Positions 10,749 to 20,599 of a stretch of 64,000 nt of DNA are shown here, piece after piece. The stretch is from Prorocentrum cordatum. Its lineage: Eukaryota; Sar; Dinophyceae; Prorocentrales; Prorocentraceae. Below the pieces are notes generated by a model. That model was given only the letters and a program-made list of their open reading frames with translations, was not told the DNA's origin and did no database searches. Numbering within the stretch: the first letter of the stretch is position 1; each line of letters begins with the position of its first letter. The stretch is taken from NCBI GenBank assembly GCA_963575745.1, contig CAUYUJ010017860.1, positions 130,561-194,560 of the forward strand. Reading direction: 5' to 3'. A program made the position numbers and the translations under genes.

Positions 10749-11996
10749 ATGATCGCTGGAGTCGTCGAGGGTCTCAGTGCAGAAAAAGTGAGCTCGTCGA
10801 GAAAGAAGGCCACGAAGGACAAGAAGGTGACCAAGGAGAAGGCGCGAGCTCGTCCAGCTGCGCGGCGACGACCTTTCGTGCCCATGAAGAAGAAGGGCCC
10901 CCTGGCGTTCGAGAGCGCTGCAGCGAAGAAACTCGTCAACAGGAGCTCGCTGGGAGGCGAGCAGCTCGAGCGCCCTGTGAGGCTCTTGATCCACGCGGTG
11001 CAGGACGACACGAACAAGGAGTATCTCAAGGAGGTGGAGCCGTTTCTTCGCGACGTGTTCCACAAGCGCCTGCCCTTGTCGACTCCAGGTCAGCGAGACA
11101 TCACGGTGGCCGCCGAGCTGGACAACCGGTGCTTTGTGGAGCGGGCCCCCCTCAATCGAGGGATCAAGCTCTACCACCGCCTGGTGCACATCTTCCCCGC
11201 GTGGAGGTCCGAGATACCGATCGCGCTACGGGCTCTTCACAGCTGGGGGAAGTATCAGCAGACGTGGGAGGGGGGTCCTGCCTCCATCGAGGCCATCTAC
11301 TACATAGCACGAGAGGCACTTCGCAGGGGCCACGTCGATGAAGGCATGGCGTTCCTGCTAGCGTACGACTGCTACCTACGAGAGCAAGATTGGCTACAAT
11401 TGAGAGCGGAGGACGTGCACGTGAGCTATGGTGACTCCGAGGAGGACCCCAGGACGATCAAGGTGGCCATCCTGCTTGGACGACGTCATAGAAGCGAGAG
11501 CGTGAAGACCAGTCAGGAGCAAGGACTTGCCATCGACGACCCGGGGATCGCCCTCGTCATTGCCGAGTGCGTGAAGGCGCTGGGCAAGCAGGCTTTCGTG
11601 TTCGACACCACAGCTACCCGTGCGGGTTCAGTGCGGAGACAGATTCTTTCGGATGGCGATATGAGTTGGACTGGACCGATGCACACTTTGCGACACAGCG
11701 GACCAAGCCACGACATTCTGCACACAAGGCGTTCCATCGCGGAGATACAACGGAGAGGACGATGGACGCAGAGCAAGAGCATGGCAATATACAGCAAGCC
11801 GCACTCTCTGATTGTACACAACGACCGCCTACCGACGAAAGCCAAACGAGAAGGACGAGAGGCTCGACATGATCTACGAGTGCTGCTCCGCCCAATGTCT
11901 GTCACCAGCACCTGGAGCTCGGCCACCAAGGCCGCCAGCGACATCCTCGGCGAGTACGGCTCCCAGGCCTTCGAGCCCCTGGACGAGTCGGACTGA
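10749..11996 (+). CDS. Tyrosine recombinase of YR retroelement 1
   Basis: A 415-residue protein starting at an ATG; the frame is open upstream to about 10650 through an acidic stretch (DAPDEQPDSDED). Residues 1-50 are Lys/Arg-rich. The catalytic domain follows with the complete YR set in order: Arg211 (YLREQDW), Lys253 (ESVKTSQ), His312 and Arg315 (HTLRHSG, an HxxR box), Trp339 (GRW, in the second-His position) and Tyr348 (AIYSKPH). YRs cut and rejoin DNA through a 3'-phosphotyrosine and integrate the circular DNA of DIRS/Ngaro-type elements. Unlike the upstream pol, this ORF has no stop or frameshift. The C-terminal tail after residue 365 is poorly conserved-looking. Confidence 0.85.
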   Translation: MIAGVVEGLSAEKVSSSRKKATKDKKVTKEKARARPAARRRPFVPMKKKGPLAFESAAAKKLVNRSSLGGEQLERPVRLLIHAVQDDTNKEYLKEVEPFLRDVFHKRLPLSTPGQRDITVAAELDNRCFVERAPLNRGIKLYHRLVHIFPAWRSEIPIALRALHSWGKYQQTWEGGPASIEAIYYIAREALRRGHVDEGMAFLLAYDCYLREQDWLQLRAEDVHVSYGDSEEDPRTIKVAILLGRRHRSESVKTSQEQGLAIDDPGIALVIAECVKALGKQAFVFDTTATRAGSVRRQILSDGDMSWTGPMHTLRHSGPSHDILHTRRSIAEIQRRGRWTQSKSMAIYSKPHSLIVHNDRLPTKAKREGREARHDLRVLLRPMSVTSTWSSATKAASDILGEYGSQAFEPLDESD

Positions 11997-12339
11997 GACG
12001 TGACGGCTTCGCCGTATGCACGCCCCGTCCCGCAGCTTGCTGCAAAACAGTCCTGCTCCGTCCTCGTCCTCCTCCCTCCTCCTCCATGCGCATAAAGCGT
12101 CCCACCCTCCCAGGTCCCATTCCTATAATACAAACCGAGGTTACGGGGGGTGGGGGGTGTTTTCCTGAAAGCTGGCCCTCGGCAGCCTTGCCTTTTTTCG
12201 GTGCCCTGGTGATCCGGGGCCTCGCTCGAGGCCCAGCAGCCGCCGTCGGCGGCGAGAGAACCTTCGGAGCAGCAAACTTGCGTGCTGCGATGAGCGTGAA
12301 AAAAATAATCGTCTCTGGACATCTCATCGCACCGTCTTA

Positions 12340-13300
12340 GAACCTCCCTCCCTCCCTCCCTCCCTCCCTCCCCCCCCTCCCTCCCTCCCTCCCCCCCCTC
12401 CTCCCTCCCATCCTCCCTCCCTCCCTCACCTCCCCTCCTCCTTCCTCCCTCCCTCCTCCTTCCTCCTCCTCCTCCTCCTCCTCCTCCTCCTCGTCCTCCT
12501 CCTCCTCGTCCTCCTCCTCCTCCTCGTCTCCTCTCCTCCTCCTCCTCCGTCTCCTGCCTCTCTTCCTCCTCCCTCCTCTCCTCCGTCTCCTCCTCTTCCT
12601 CCTCCTCCTCTTCTTCCTCCTCCTCCTCCCTCCTCCTCCTCCGTCCTCCCCCTCCTCCTCCTCCCTCCCCCTCCTCCTTCCTCGCCGCGTCCATCCTCCC
12701 TCAGTCATCCTTCCCCCTCATCCTCATCCTCATCCTCATCCTCCTTCTCCTCCTCCTCCTCCTCCTCCTTCTCATCAGCATCAGCATCATCATCAGCATC
12801 AGCATATTTGTCGTTGCTCTTCCTCCTCCTCCTCCCGCACCACACCACCACCATCTTATCGCCTACCACCCTCCTCCTCCTCCTCCTCCTCTCCTCCCTC
12901 CTCCTCCTCCTCATCACATCATCGATCAGCATCCATCATCAGCATCATCATCACATCAGCATCATCAATCAACATCATCATCATCCCTCATCCTCATCCG
13001 TATTCCTCGTCCTCATCCTCATATCATTCATATTCATGTTTTCAATATCATTTCCTCATCCTCGTTCTCATCATCGTCCTCATCCTCGTTCTCATCCTCC
13101 TCCTCCCTCCTCCCTCTTCATCCTGCTCTTCCTGCTGCTCCTCCTCTTCCTCCTCCTCGTCCTCCTCCCCCTCCTCCCCATCCGCCTCCTCCTCATCCTC
13201 CCCATCCTCACTCCTCCCTCCTCCCTCCTCTCTCCTCCCTCCTCCCTCCCCCTTCTCCAGCCTCCCGCCAACCGCCTCCCGCCTCCCTCCTCCCGTTAGT
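12340..13300. repeat. Long CTCC/CTC pyrimidine tract with CAT islands
   Basis: Nearly 1 kb of CTCC, CTC and TTCCTCC, with CATCAGCATCAT islands around 12770-13000. Poly-Glu/Arg and Leu/Ser frames here are repeat artefacts. Between 12000 and 12340 I see no gene; this may be the 3' flank of YR element 1. Confidence 0.9.
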
Positions 13301-13419
13301 CGTAAGTCGTCCGTGTCGGCGTCGAGGTCGTTATCGTCGTCGTCGTCGCCGTCGTCGTCGTGTCAACCACCAGCATCTGGAGCGCCTCGGATCGGCGGCA
13401 CTGGCGGGAGGCCATTCAA

Positions 13420-13471
13420 TATGTATGCATGTACGTATGCTTGCATGCCATGCATGCACGCATGCATGTAC

Positions 13472-13513
<42 letters not shown>

Positions 13514-13998
13514 ATGCATGTTTGTATGTACGCATGCTTGTATGCCATGCATGCATGCACGTACGTATGTATGTATGCATGCATGCATGTATGCATATGT
13601 GTATGTATGTATGTACACATGTATTCGTGCATGCATGAATGCATGCATATGTATGCGTGGATGCGTGTATGTATATATGCATGCATGTATGCAGCCATGC
13701 ATGCATGTATACATGTATGCATGTTTGCATGTATGCATGTATGTATGTATGTACGTATGTATGCATATAATGTATGTATGTATGTATGTATGTATGTATG
13801 TATGTATGTATGTATGTATGTATGTATGTGTGTGTATGTATGTATGTATGTATGTATGTATGTATACATGTATGCATGTATGTATGTATGTGTATATGTA
13901 TGTATGTATGTATATGTGCATTTATGTATATGTGTATGAATGTGTGTGTGTGTATGTATGTGTATGTATGTATGTATGTATGTATGTATGTATGTATG

Positions 13999-14032
<34 letters not shown>

Positions 14033-14465
14033 TGTGTGTGTATGTATGTCTGCAGGTATGTATGTATGTATGTATGTATGCATGCGTGTATGCATGGATG
14101 TATGTATGCATGTGTATGCATGTGTATGCATGTATGCATGCATGCATGTATGCATTTATGCACGTTTGTGTTTATGTGCATATATGTATGTATGTATGTA
14201 TGTACGTACGTACGTATGTATGTATGTATGCATGTACGTACGTATGTATGTATGCATGTATATATATATATGTATGTATGTATGTATGTACGTACGTACG
14301 TACGTACGTATGTATGTATGTATGTATGTATGTATGTATATATGTATACATGTATGTATGTATGTATGTTTGCATGCATGCATGCATGCATGCGTGCATG
14401 TATGTATGTATGTGTGTATGTATAGATGTAGACATGCATCTTTACATATGTATATAAGTATATGA
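13420..14465. repeat. (TATG)n microsatellite with CTGT and CATG variants
   Basis: About 1 kb of TATG tetramers with a CTGT run at 13471-13513, CATGCATG stretches and TACGTACG blocks near 14200-14310. Overlapping frames on both strands have only Cys/Met/Tyr/Val or His/Ile/Tyr/Thr composition, so none is a gene. Confidence 0.95.
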
Positions 14466-14717
14466 TTTTCCGTTCGGGGGTTCGCAGGACCTACCTCCAC
14501 CTAGGGTGTGCGAGGCAAGGCGCCGACATGCGTCCAGAAGGACGTCCATAGCTCCTGAGCACGGCGGCTGGGCCAGAGCCCAGGATGCCCTTTAAATCCC
14601 CGTGTGAGCCATGAGCGTGAAGAAGGCTCGCGGAGGAGGAGGAGGAGGAGGGAGGAGGCCGAGGACGACGATAGTGAACAGCAAGAACCAGAACGACCCC
14701 GTGGGGATGGTGATCGG

Positions 14718-14935
14718 TTAGACGATGCAGAGGGGCGGGGCCTCCAGCCACTCCAGCCACGCGGCCTCTACGCCGAGCCTCTGCGCCTCCGCCAGCAGCA
14801 GCTCGAAAGTGCTCAGCTCGTCTGGCAGCGCGCGCAGGCCGCCCGCGCCCGCCGCCAGGTGGCAGAGGTCGAGCAGCGGCAGCCAGCCAGCGACCTCTCC
14901 GCGTGGTCCGGAGGGGGAGGGGCAACGAGCCTCCT
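14718..14935 (-). CDS. Candidate exon encoding a leucine-rich amphipathic segment
   Basis: Read on the minus strand and ending at TAA (14718-14720), this frame gives a balanced amphipathic sequence: LPLLDLCHLAAGAGGLRAL, then PDELSTFELLLAEAQRLG and WLEWLEAPPLCIV at the stop. Codon use is strongly GC3-rich, and hydrophobic residues recur every three to four positions, unlike the Pro/Ser/Arg by-product frames around it. The same frame continues upstream through an acidic run made by (GAG)n, where the exon edge probably lies. After the stop, the same frame encodes a hydrophobic stretch (FWFLLFTIVVLGLL), which may be chance. No family is recognised. Confidence 0.35.
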
Positions 14936-15099
14936 CCTTCTCCTCCTCCTCCTCCTCCTCCCCCTTTCGACCTCGGATGTTCTTGGAGGGCTTCGGAGGC
15001 TTTTGGTGGGCGCTGCGTCCTGGGGGACGGGGTGATCAAAGGGGGGGGTGGCGGAGGGAAGCATACCCTTCGTGCACCCGGCACTAAGGGGCCCCTTTG

Positions 15100-17040
15100 A
15101 GGGCCCGAGCGCTGCTGCCCTCGATCCCCGCCTGCTCATCGTCCCCCATCGCGAAACGCCTGAATTTTGGCTTGTCGTAGAGGTTCCTGGGCCCTGCTGC
15201 GTTTTCCGTCGGCCGCGCTTTGTCGAGAGCCTCCCATGGGGCGCCAGGCGTACGGCCCGAGAGCTGGCCCCGGGTCCCCGAGCTCTCATCTCGGGGCGCC
15301 ACGAAAATCACGACTGTCGTTATGAGGAATCCCGTGCGCGACGGGGTCGAGAGCTCTGGTCGCAGTCTTTTTGGCAGCGTTGCGTTTTATGCAACGACGT
15401 TGGAACTCAGGGACTGCTGCAGGCCGCAGCCACGTGAGCAATTTTGCAAGACGCGCGTCATCCTCGGGTTCTGCGTGCGGTGTACTCCTTATCCGACGCG
15501 CTCTGATCTGGCCAATCATCGCTTTCGGGATCTACGGATTCGATATGCGACCAACTCGCTACACACAACTAGAGCAAGCAACAAACGACTGGACGCCAGG
15601 AAGATACATGATCAATCGACTTTCTTTTGCGACTTAGTGTCGAACTGGGAAACCCACTCCCGGGGAGTTCAAGACCACGAGCAGCAAAACCAAGCGTTGA
15701 AGTTCCCAGAGGGAGAGAGAGAGAGAGAACAATGGCATGTTAGCGCAACGTTATCTACGTTCACCACTCATCCTCCTTCGTCACACAAAGATGTGTCCCG
15801 CAACTGCAAGTGTGCATGCAACGTATTTCGAGGTTGTTTCCGTTAGCATCGAGAACTGCTGGGATTCTGTGAAACTTCGAGAAAGGGCGAGAAAACACTA
15901 AACACGAACTCGTGCTACTGCTGCCCAGAGATGCCGCCCCCTGGCGTGCCATGCTTCGCCGAGCCATGACCTGGGGGCCAGAAGTGCGGTGAAATGCCGT
16001 CGTGCCGTGCCGCGGCGCACCGAAGAACTCATTCTGCCGGAGAGGGTCGGAAGACCGTCTTGTGATCACGGGGTCTGAAGTGCCGCGCCGTGGTGCCCTG
16101 ACATGTCCTTGTTCACGAACGCGGCACGTCATGATCTTGGGCGGTGCACGCGAATGTCCAAAGCACAACCTGAACCAATAGAAATTCGACGTGCAAGATC
16201 TGGGCACCGCTCGCTCCCGTCGGCACCTGTGTCCGTGACTCGGAGATGGCGGTGATGGCGACAGTAGGTGGATGCGGCCTTCCTCCAGCCTTCTGCCGGC
16301 AGACCCGCCGCCATTGTACTGCCTCCGAGGGCGAGGTGAGCCGAAGGCGGGACCCTTTCTTCGGGAGCGGCCAAGAGGGGGGTGTCCAAGAGGGGGGGGG
16401 GAGGGGGGTTGCAAATCCATGACCGGCGGCCGCATTTGCGCGGTGCGCGGGCCCAGCGGGGGGGCCAGGAACGTAATGAAATAAGAAGAGGCGCCAGGAA
16501 ATCTGGAGAAATATCATGGCCCACGCCATGATATCCACCCCCCCCTAGTCATCACCCCCCTCTTTTCCGCCCCCGATTTCTGGAGCGCGCCACGTGGCAA
16601 CCTCCCGGGGCTGCAACTGCGAATGCGTGTTTCACTCGCACCAGGTGGCCGTGTCCTGCGGCGTGCTGGCCACCCAGGGCGAGGGCGGGGCGGCGCTCGC
16701 CACCGAAGGAGAATCGGACGAGACGTCCGCCTCGCTGCGGACTGGCGAACGTGTGCAAGTTGCTCTTCTTCTTCTGGGGCTCGGCCTGTGCTTGCGATGT
16801 GCGGTCCTGGGCTGCCTGTGCACGGTTCTGCCGGCCAGCTGCTGGTCAAAAATTCTGGGTGTCGACCATCGTCTTGCAGATCCCGTCGGTGTCCTCGCCG
16901 ATGAAGGAAAGAGATGTCGCTAATGTGCCAGCATCCTGCAGCAATGACCGCAGCTGGATCCGAGCAGTGTGCAGGCGATTTGACAGTGCAAGAACACTGT
17001 TACACACTCAACTTGCCTTAGAAGAGTTCGGGCAACACCT
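15100..17040. other. Unassigned region, no gene recognised
   Basis: Mixed-composition DNA without clear repeats. Open frames up to about 225 codons exist on both strands but none contains a motif I recognise, and overlapping frames are equally plausible. Introns or intergenic DNA of a large-genome protist would look like this. Confidence 0.5.
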
Positions 17041-17075
17041 GTGCAGCAATGTGTCGGCCGGCCTCAACTGTTGTC

Positions 17076-17169
17076 ACAGCGCAGCCAGAACGGCGACCAC
17101 CCCTGCAGCGGCGGCTTTCTCTACAGCGCAGCCAGAACGGCGACCACCCCTGCAGCGTCGGCTTTCTCT
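17076..17169 (+). repeat. 47-bp tandem duplication
   Basis: ACAGCGCAGCCAGAACGGCG... at 17076-17122 is repeated at 17123-17169 with a single visible difference (CGGCGGC versus CGTCGGC). Confidence 0.85.
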
Positions 17170-17252
17170 ACCCTCAAGCCGCCAATCCCGCCAAATTCGT
17201 CCGCGGACGCCGTCAAGGGCACGGATTGCAACAAGGCCACAGAGCAGGCCTC

Positions 17253-17253
<1 letters not shown>

Positions 17254-17345
<92 letters not shown>

Positions 17346-17399
17346 TGATGATGCTGATGCTGATGCTGATGCTGATGCTGATGCTGATGCTGATGCTGC

Positions 17400-17473
<74 letters not shown>

Positions 17474-17517
17474 ACGATTGTGATGATGATGATGATGATG
17501 ATGAGGATGATGAATGA

Positions 17518-17554
<37 letters not shown>

Positions 17555-17560
17555 GAGAGA
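17254..17560 (+). repeat. (ATG)n array interrupted by (GATGCT)n
   Basis: ATG triplets at 17254-17345, a GATGCT hexamer run to about 17400, then ATG triplets again to about 17560. The resulting poly-Met, poly-Asp and poly-His peptides are artefacts. Confidence 0.95.
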
Positions 17561-17574
17561 TATGATGAGGATGA

Positions 17575-17885
17575 ATGATGATGATGATGGAGGAGAGGCG
17601 GAGGAGGTGAGGATGAGAGGAGGAGGAGGAGGGAGTGAGGAGGATGAGGAATGGAGAGGAGGAGGAGGAGGAAGGAGAGGAGGAGCAGGATGAGGAGAGG
17701 AGGAGGAGGAGGAGGAGGAGAGGAGTAGGAGGTAGGAGGAGGAGTAGAGGAGGAGAGGAGGAGAGGCGAGGAGGAGGAGGGCAGAGGAGGAGGAAGAGGA
17801 AGAGAGGAGGAGAGTAGGAGGAGGAGGAGGAGGAAGAGGAGGAGGAGGAGGAGGAGGAGGAGGAGGAGGAGGAGGAGGGGGTGTA
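17575..17885 (+). repeat. GGA-rich purine tract
   Basis: Imperfect GGA/GAGGAG repeats on the plus strand directly after the ATG array. No gene. Confidence 0.9.
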
Positions 17886-18444
17886 GGTGTAGGAGGGAAG
17901 ATGGCGAAGAGAAAGAGAGACACGAGAGGGGAGAAATGAGAAACATAAAGGAATTACCGAGAGGGGATCAGACGGGTGAACGGAAGGGGGGAAGAGGAAG
18001 AGAGTGAGGACGAGGAGAAGGATCCCGATGCGGGGGAAGAGGACCAGGATGCGGGTAAAACATAAGGCAGGCCGGGAGCATGAGGTAGGACTGGAGAAGG
18101 CGGAGGTGCCTGTCGCCTGCTCTCCAGGGGTGCCCCCAAATAGGCTTCCCAACACTTTCTTCACGAGTGTTCCCCCCCCACAGCGACGCCTTCCTTCCGC
18201 AGGGACGATCCGCCGGACTCCTGCCGAGCGGCGCGCACTTTCTCCTGGGAAGCGCTGCGTTCTCACGTGGTGCCCACGCGCTGCTGGACCTTGGGGGTCA
18301 TGCCGCCGCCTATGATCAGGCAGCGTCCAAGGGGGGTCACCATTAGGGGCCACCACCTTCTCGGGAGGATGCGGCTACCATACCCTTCTGGGATCCCCCA
18401 GTACCCACCCGGCACCACTCGGCGGCGATCGAGGAAGGGAAGTG

Positions 18445-18505
18445 AGAAGGAGAAGGCCTTCTCAGAACGCGGCGGGACTTCTCGGAAGCCCTCGCGCCTT
18501 CTGAG
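18445..18505 (+). repeat. Dispersed repeat, plus copy (partner at 20495-20570)
   Basis: GAGAAGGCCTTCTC, GGCGGGACTTCTC and TCGCGCCTTCTGA occur in order. The reverse complement of 20495-20570 gives the same blocks with a few substitutions. Both copies translate to similar peptides (KAFSE..GGTS.KPSR), so some conservation of reading is possible. Confidence 0.65.
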
Positions 18506-18527
18506 ACCTTTTCTGCACCCTCGGGGG

Positions 18528-18627
18528 NNNNNNNNNNNNNNNNNNNNNNNNNNNNNNNNNNNNNNNNNNNNNNNNNNNNNNNNNNNNNNNNNNNNNNNNN
18601 NNNNNNNNNNNNNNNNNNNNNNNNNNN
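18528..18627. other. Assembly gap (100 N)
   Basis: One hundred consecutive N, a standard scaffold gap. The right edge enters a TG microsatellite. Confidence 1.
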
Positions 18628-18677
<50 letters not shown>

Positions 18678-18691
18678 TGTGTGTGTGTGTG
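18628..18691 (+). repeat. (TG)n microsatellite
   Basis: About 31 TG dinucleotides with one interruption, abutting the gap, which probably explains the assembly break. Confidence 0.95.
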
Positions 18692-18985
18692 CTTGCTACT
18701 TTTAGCTAAACATGCTGATGTTGACTGTTATTGCTTCAGCGTCTCTAGGTCCCAACAAGAAAACTAAGACCGCCCCCAAACACGTTGCTGTTTTTCGTTT
18801 CCAGCTGCGTGTTTTTTTGCTTTCTCCTTTTTCTTCAGATCAGTTAGCTGCATCGTTCAACATTGCCGTCTACGACGTCCTTAGTTCCTTCGCCTGGCGC
18901 GCAGCCCTTCTCCTAGCGTGCAGCCTGGCGGGCCCGATGGCCGATTGCTCCTGCTGGGGCCATCGGGCCTCTGGGCCTGGGGATA

Positions 18986-19161
18986 TCTAGAGTTAGGTCG
19001 GGCGTGCCCTCCTACAGGCGGATTTTGGTTGACAGATAACGAAAAATAATAAAAATAATGCCCCAAATAGTCAAACATACTCCACAAATCTTCCCCTGAC
19101 TATTTTTGGACCATTTTTGAATTGTCCTCCTGTAGAGGGACAGGCCCGACTTAAATCTAGA
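18986..19161. mobile_element. Small foldback / MITE-like element
   Basis: A 176-bp AT-rich island in GC-rich DNA with imperfect terminal inverted repeats of about 35-40 bases. Left arm: TCTAGAGTTAGGTCGGGC, then TGCCC and TACAGG. The right arm, reverse-complemented, reads TCTAGATTTAAGTCGGGC, then TGTCC and TACAGG. Inner sequence also pairs (CAAATAGTCA with TGACTATTTTTG). No ORF. No clear target-site duplication. Non-autonomous DNA-transposon origin is inferred from structure. Confidence 0.6.
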
Positions 19162-19164
19162 GCG

Positions 19165-19400
19165 ACAGGCCTGCGGCGAGAGAGGACGAAGCGAGGCAGG
19201 GGGGTACAGCGTGCGCAGCTGCTGCCGCGCGCTCCGCCCCCGCGCGGGCCTCGAGCCGCCTGCCGGCCATGCGCCGCGGCGCGTGCCGCAGCATGGTGGG
19301 GTTGGCCTCCTCGCTCAGGTAGGCCTGCTCCGGCCTGCGGTGAGCTTCGCCGGAGGGGGGCTCCCCCGCGATCGGGACCCTCGGGCCGGGGGGTTCCAAG
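19165..19400 (-). CDS. Possible exon, unknown product
   Basis: Minus-strand reading gives PIAGEPPSGEAHRRPEQAYL followed by SEEANPTMLRHAPRRMAGRR and an Ala-rich tail. Composition is more protein-like than neighbouring frames, but a plus-strand frame is also open and there is no family match or splice evidence. Weak call only. Confidence 0.2.
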
Positions 19401-20494
19401 CCTGGCCTACAGTCGGGCCGTATCAGAAGGATGCGCGATGAGGATGAAAGGGCCTTGGACGCCCATGTCGAAGCTTCTCGAGCGGGGCGTCGCCGACGGA
19501 AGTGGCCGAGGCGACCGAGGAGGCAAGGATGCAAGGATATCCTGGGGAAGGCTGCCCATCCCGACCATGCGGGTTGACTGCACGGTGCTCCCCAGCTCTC
19601 CGCGCCACTGTGGAGCCCCCTGGGCCTCGACGGGGGTGCTCTGGAGGCCGTGTGGAGGCCTCCCTGGGAATCCTGGGGGCACCTTCCTGGGAACATCCGA
19701 CGGACGGTTTTGTCCCCCTCCGCGGGCCCCAGGGGTCTCGACCCACCTCCCTGGGGCCAGTCTCCCGGCCCAGCTGTCCATTCTTGAGGGCCCCGGGGCC
19801 CGACCCCGGCCCCGAGGCCGAAGCGGAAAGAGCGCGCCATGACTGCACGCATCGATCCGCCCGAAGCCTGGACCTGGCGACACTCGACCCTGGCGCGCCC
19901 CCTGCGCGCTGCCGGGCCGTGCCCTGGGCCGCCGCCGAGCTGGCCCTGCCCGCCCCTTTGGGGCGGGCAGGGCCGGCTCCAGGGCGGCGCGGCCGCCTCG
20001 AATTGCCCTCGGCCCCACGTGGGTAGACGAGCGCGTTCCACCACTCGCCAAAGTAGCTACTCGCAAATGGACTGGATCCCCCGCGGCGAGTCAACGATGC
20101 ATTACGTGTAGGAAGACGTGCTTTTATTCGGACGTCTGCGACTAGGCACTCTGCGAGTAGCGGAGCTCGCCCTGAGAGTGGGGGTGACCTTTGGGGTGGC
20201 CCGTTGGGTGCGCTGCCGTCTCGGGGGAGGCGCCGCCCCGCGGCGCTGGAGCGGCGCCCCCCGACGCCCCATCCCCAGCACCCGAGGGCCCCCGAAAGCG
20301 CCAGGGCACCCTCCTCCATCGCCGATGCCCTGGCAGAGTGCCTCCCCCCCAGGCCCCAGGCCTCCGGCGCCGTGTGCTCTCTCACGAGGCTGGCCCTCAG
20401 AAGGTCGGCGGCGAGCGGTGAGCATGCCTTCTTGGAGGGCCCGGAAGCCCCCTGGCCTTCCGAGGAGTTGCCTCGGCCTTCCCCGACGGCGCCG

Positions 20495-20570
20495 CAAGCT
20501 TGTCAGAGGGCGCGACGGCTTCTGCGAAGTCCCGCCGCCTTCGGAGAAGGCCCTCTCCTGCTCATCCCCC
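20495..20570 (-). repeat. Dispersed repeat, minus copy (partner at 18445-18505)
   Basis: Inverted, diverged copy of the GAGAAGGCCTTCTC...GCGGGACTTC...TCGCGCC segment at 18445-18505. Confidence 0.65.
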
Positions 20571-20599
20571 CCCGTCGCTCGCCGCCGAGCGCGGCACTC

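Larger units (their letters stand above)
5590..12000 (+). mobile_element. Tyrosine-recombinase retroelement 1 (DIRS-like), decayed
   Basis: A 6.4-kb plus-strand block with the order: N-terminal gag-position ORF, reverse transcriptase, RNase H start, methyltransferase-like domain, RNase H remainder, tyrosine recombinase. RT plus YR, with no DDE integrase, defines YR retrotransposons of the DIRS/Ngaro type. Reading is broken by in-frame stops at 6900-6902 and 8520-8522 and by frameshifts near 5960, 9487 and 10650, so the copy is inactive as it stands, although the domains are well preserved. No convincing terminal repeats were found by eye; the ends given are the limits of coding similarity. 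Confidence 0.85.

Noticed and set aside
5590-12000. Split direct or inverted terminal repeats of the YR element
   Set aside because: Compared flanks by eye and found no convincing pair; low-complexity DNA on both sides makes short matches meaningless.
12337-12932. Poly-Glu/Arg ORFs, possible nuclear acidic protein
   Set aside because: Product of a CTCC/CTC tract read on the minus strand.
17041-17517. Poly-Met/poly-Asp protein
   Set aside because: ATG-triplet microsatellite; no flanking domain.
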